From CAYFJO01 sp964343305 (GTDB lineage Bacteria > Planctomycetota > Planctomycetia > Pirellulales > Pirellulaceae): a stretch of 7,602 nucleotides of DNA. Below the pieces are notes generated by a model. The model was not told the DNA's origin and did no database searches. It saw only the letters and a program-made list of their open reading frames with translations. Numbering within the stretch: position 1 is the stretch's first letter; the number at the start of each line of letters is the position of its first letter. This document shows, piece by piece, positions 7,449 through 7,602 of this stretch. A program made the translations under genes and the position numbers. The stretch covers positions 1-7,602 of the forward strand of contig CAYFJO010000503.1 of the NCBI GenBank assembly GCA_964343305.1, in the 5' to 3' direction.

Positions 7449-7602
7449 CTAGCTGGGAAACCGGAGCAAAGCGCTACCCTCGATAATTGGGTGAAAAAAT
7501 GCTTTCCTGCCTAACTCCCTCAGCAACGCCGCGCGCATCTCTTGGATTTTTTCCGAACCAATACCGCAACATCCGCCAATCAGGGCAGCTCCACGCTGCC
7601 GC
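7449..7602 (-). CDS. Homocysteine S-methyltransferase family protein, C-terminal 50 residues only
   Basis: A frame open from the right edge (first full codon at 7601) to a TAG at 7449-7451 encodes 50 residues. It contains GAALIGGCCGIG at residues 4-15 followed by SEKIQEMRAAL. The Gly-Gly-Cys-Cys motif and the helix after it match the C-terminal zinc site of the homocysteine S-methyltransferase/betaine-homocysteine methyltransferase fold, where the two adjacent Cys bind the zinc that activates homocysteine. That reaction forms methionine from a methyl donor such as S-methylmethionine or betaine; the donor cannot be inferred from this fragment. It lies 78 nt upstream of the sulfatase on the same strand, so it may share a transcript, but its cytoplasmic role has no evident link with glycan breakdown. 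The family call rests on one motif region. Confidence 0.78.
   Translation of the reverse strand, partial: RQRGAALIGGCCGIGSEKIQEMRAALLRELGRKAFFHPIIEGSALLRFPS

Overview
The window looks like chromosomal DNA from a polysaccharide-degrading member of the Planctomycetota, or less likely the related Verrucomicrobiota/Lentisphaerota. This is inferred from gene content: two formylglycine sulfatases, a DUF1080 (3-keto-disaccharide hydrolase-like) domain, a planctomycete-type SGNH hydrolase, a BPSS1187-like domain and a BlaR1/M56 membrane peptidase. Moderate GC and mostly weak ribosome-binding sites fit but do not prove it.

Layout: the left edge (1-1176, + strand) is the 3' part of an M56/BlaR1-type metallopeptidase gene. 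It runs head-on into a leftward gene block that fills the rest. Read on the - strand from right to left, the block holds: the last 50 codons of a probable homocysteine S-methyltransferase (7602-7449); a secreted sulfatase (7370-6033); a short intergenic stretch with an inverted pair of REP-like palindromes (5976-6038); a secreted three-domain protein, DUF1080 + SGNH hydrolase + BPSS1187-like alpha/beta hydrolase (5875-3422); and, 7 nt further on, a secreted iduronate-2-sulfatase-like sulfatase continuing in frame into a sialidase-like beta-propeller (3414-1173). That last gene is broken by a run of exactly 100 N (2590-2689), which I read as an assembly gap of arbitrary length. The N run shifts the apparent frame, but the two halves fit one gene if the missing DNA is a multiple of three.

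Working together: sulfatase, DUF1080/SGNH/hydrolase fusion and sulfatase/propeller fusion all carry signal peptides and lie on one strand, the last two almost touching. The simplest inference is an exported set that strips sulfate and probably ester groups from a complex sulfated glycan. The substrate cannot be read from the sequence, and I see no transporter, TonB receptor, FGE (formylglycine-generating enzyme) or glycan-specific regulator in the window. The M56 gene faces the other way and is probably a separate sensing unit.

Most interesting points: the two multi-domain fusions; the REP-like pair, whose two arms differ only by a compensatory base pair and whose conserved GTAG supplies the stop codon of the upstream sulfatase; and the two convergent genes whose TAA stops share one TTAA. 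I saw no tRNA, rRNA, CRISPR array or insertion sequence.
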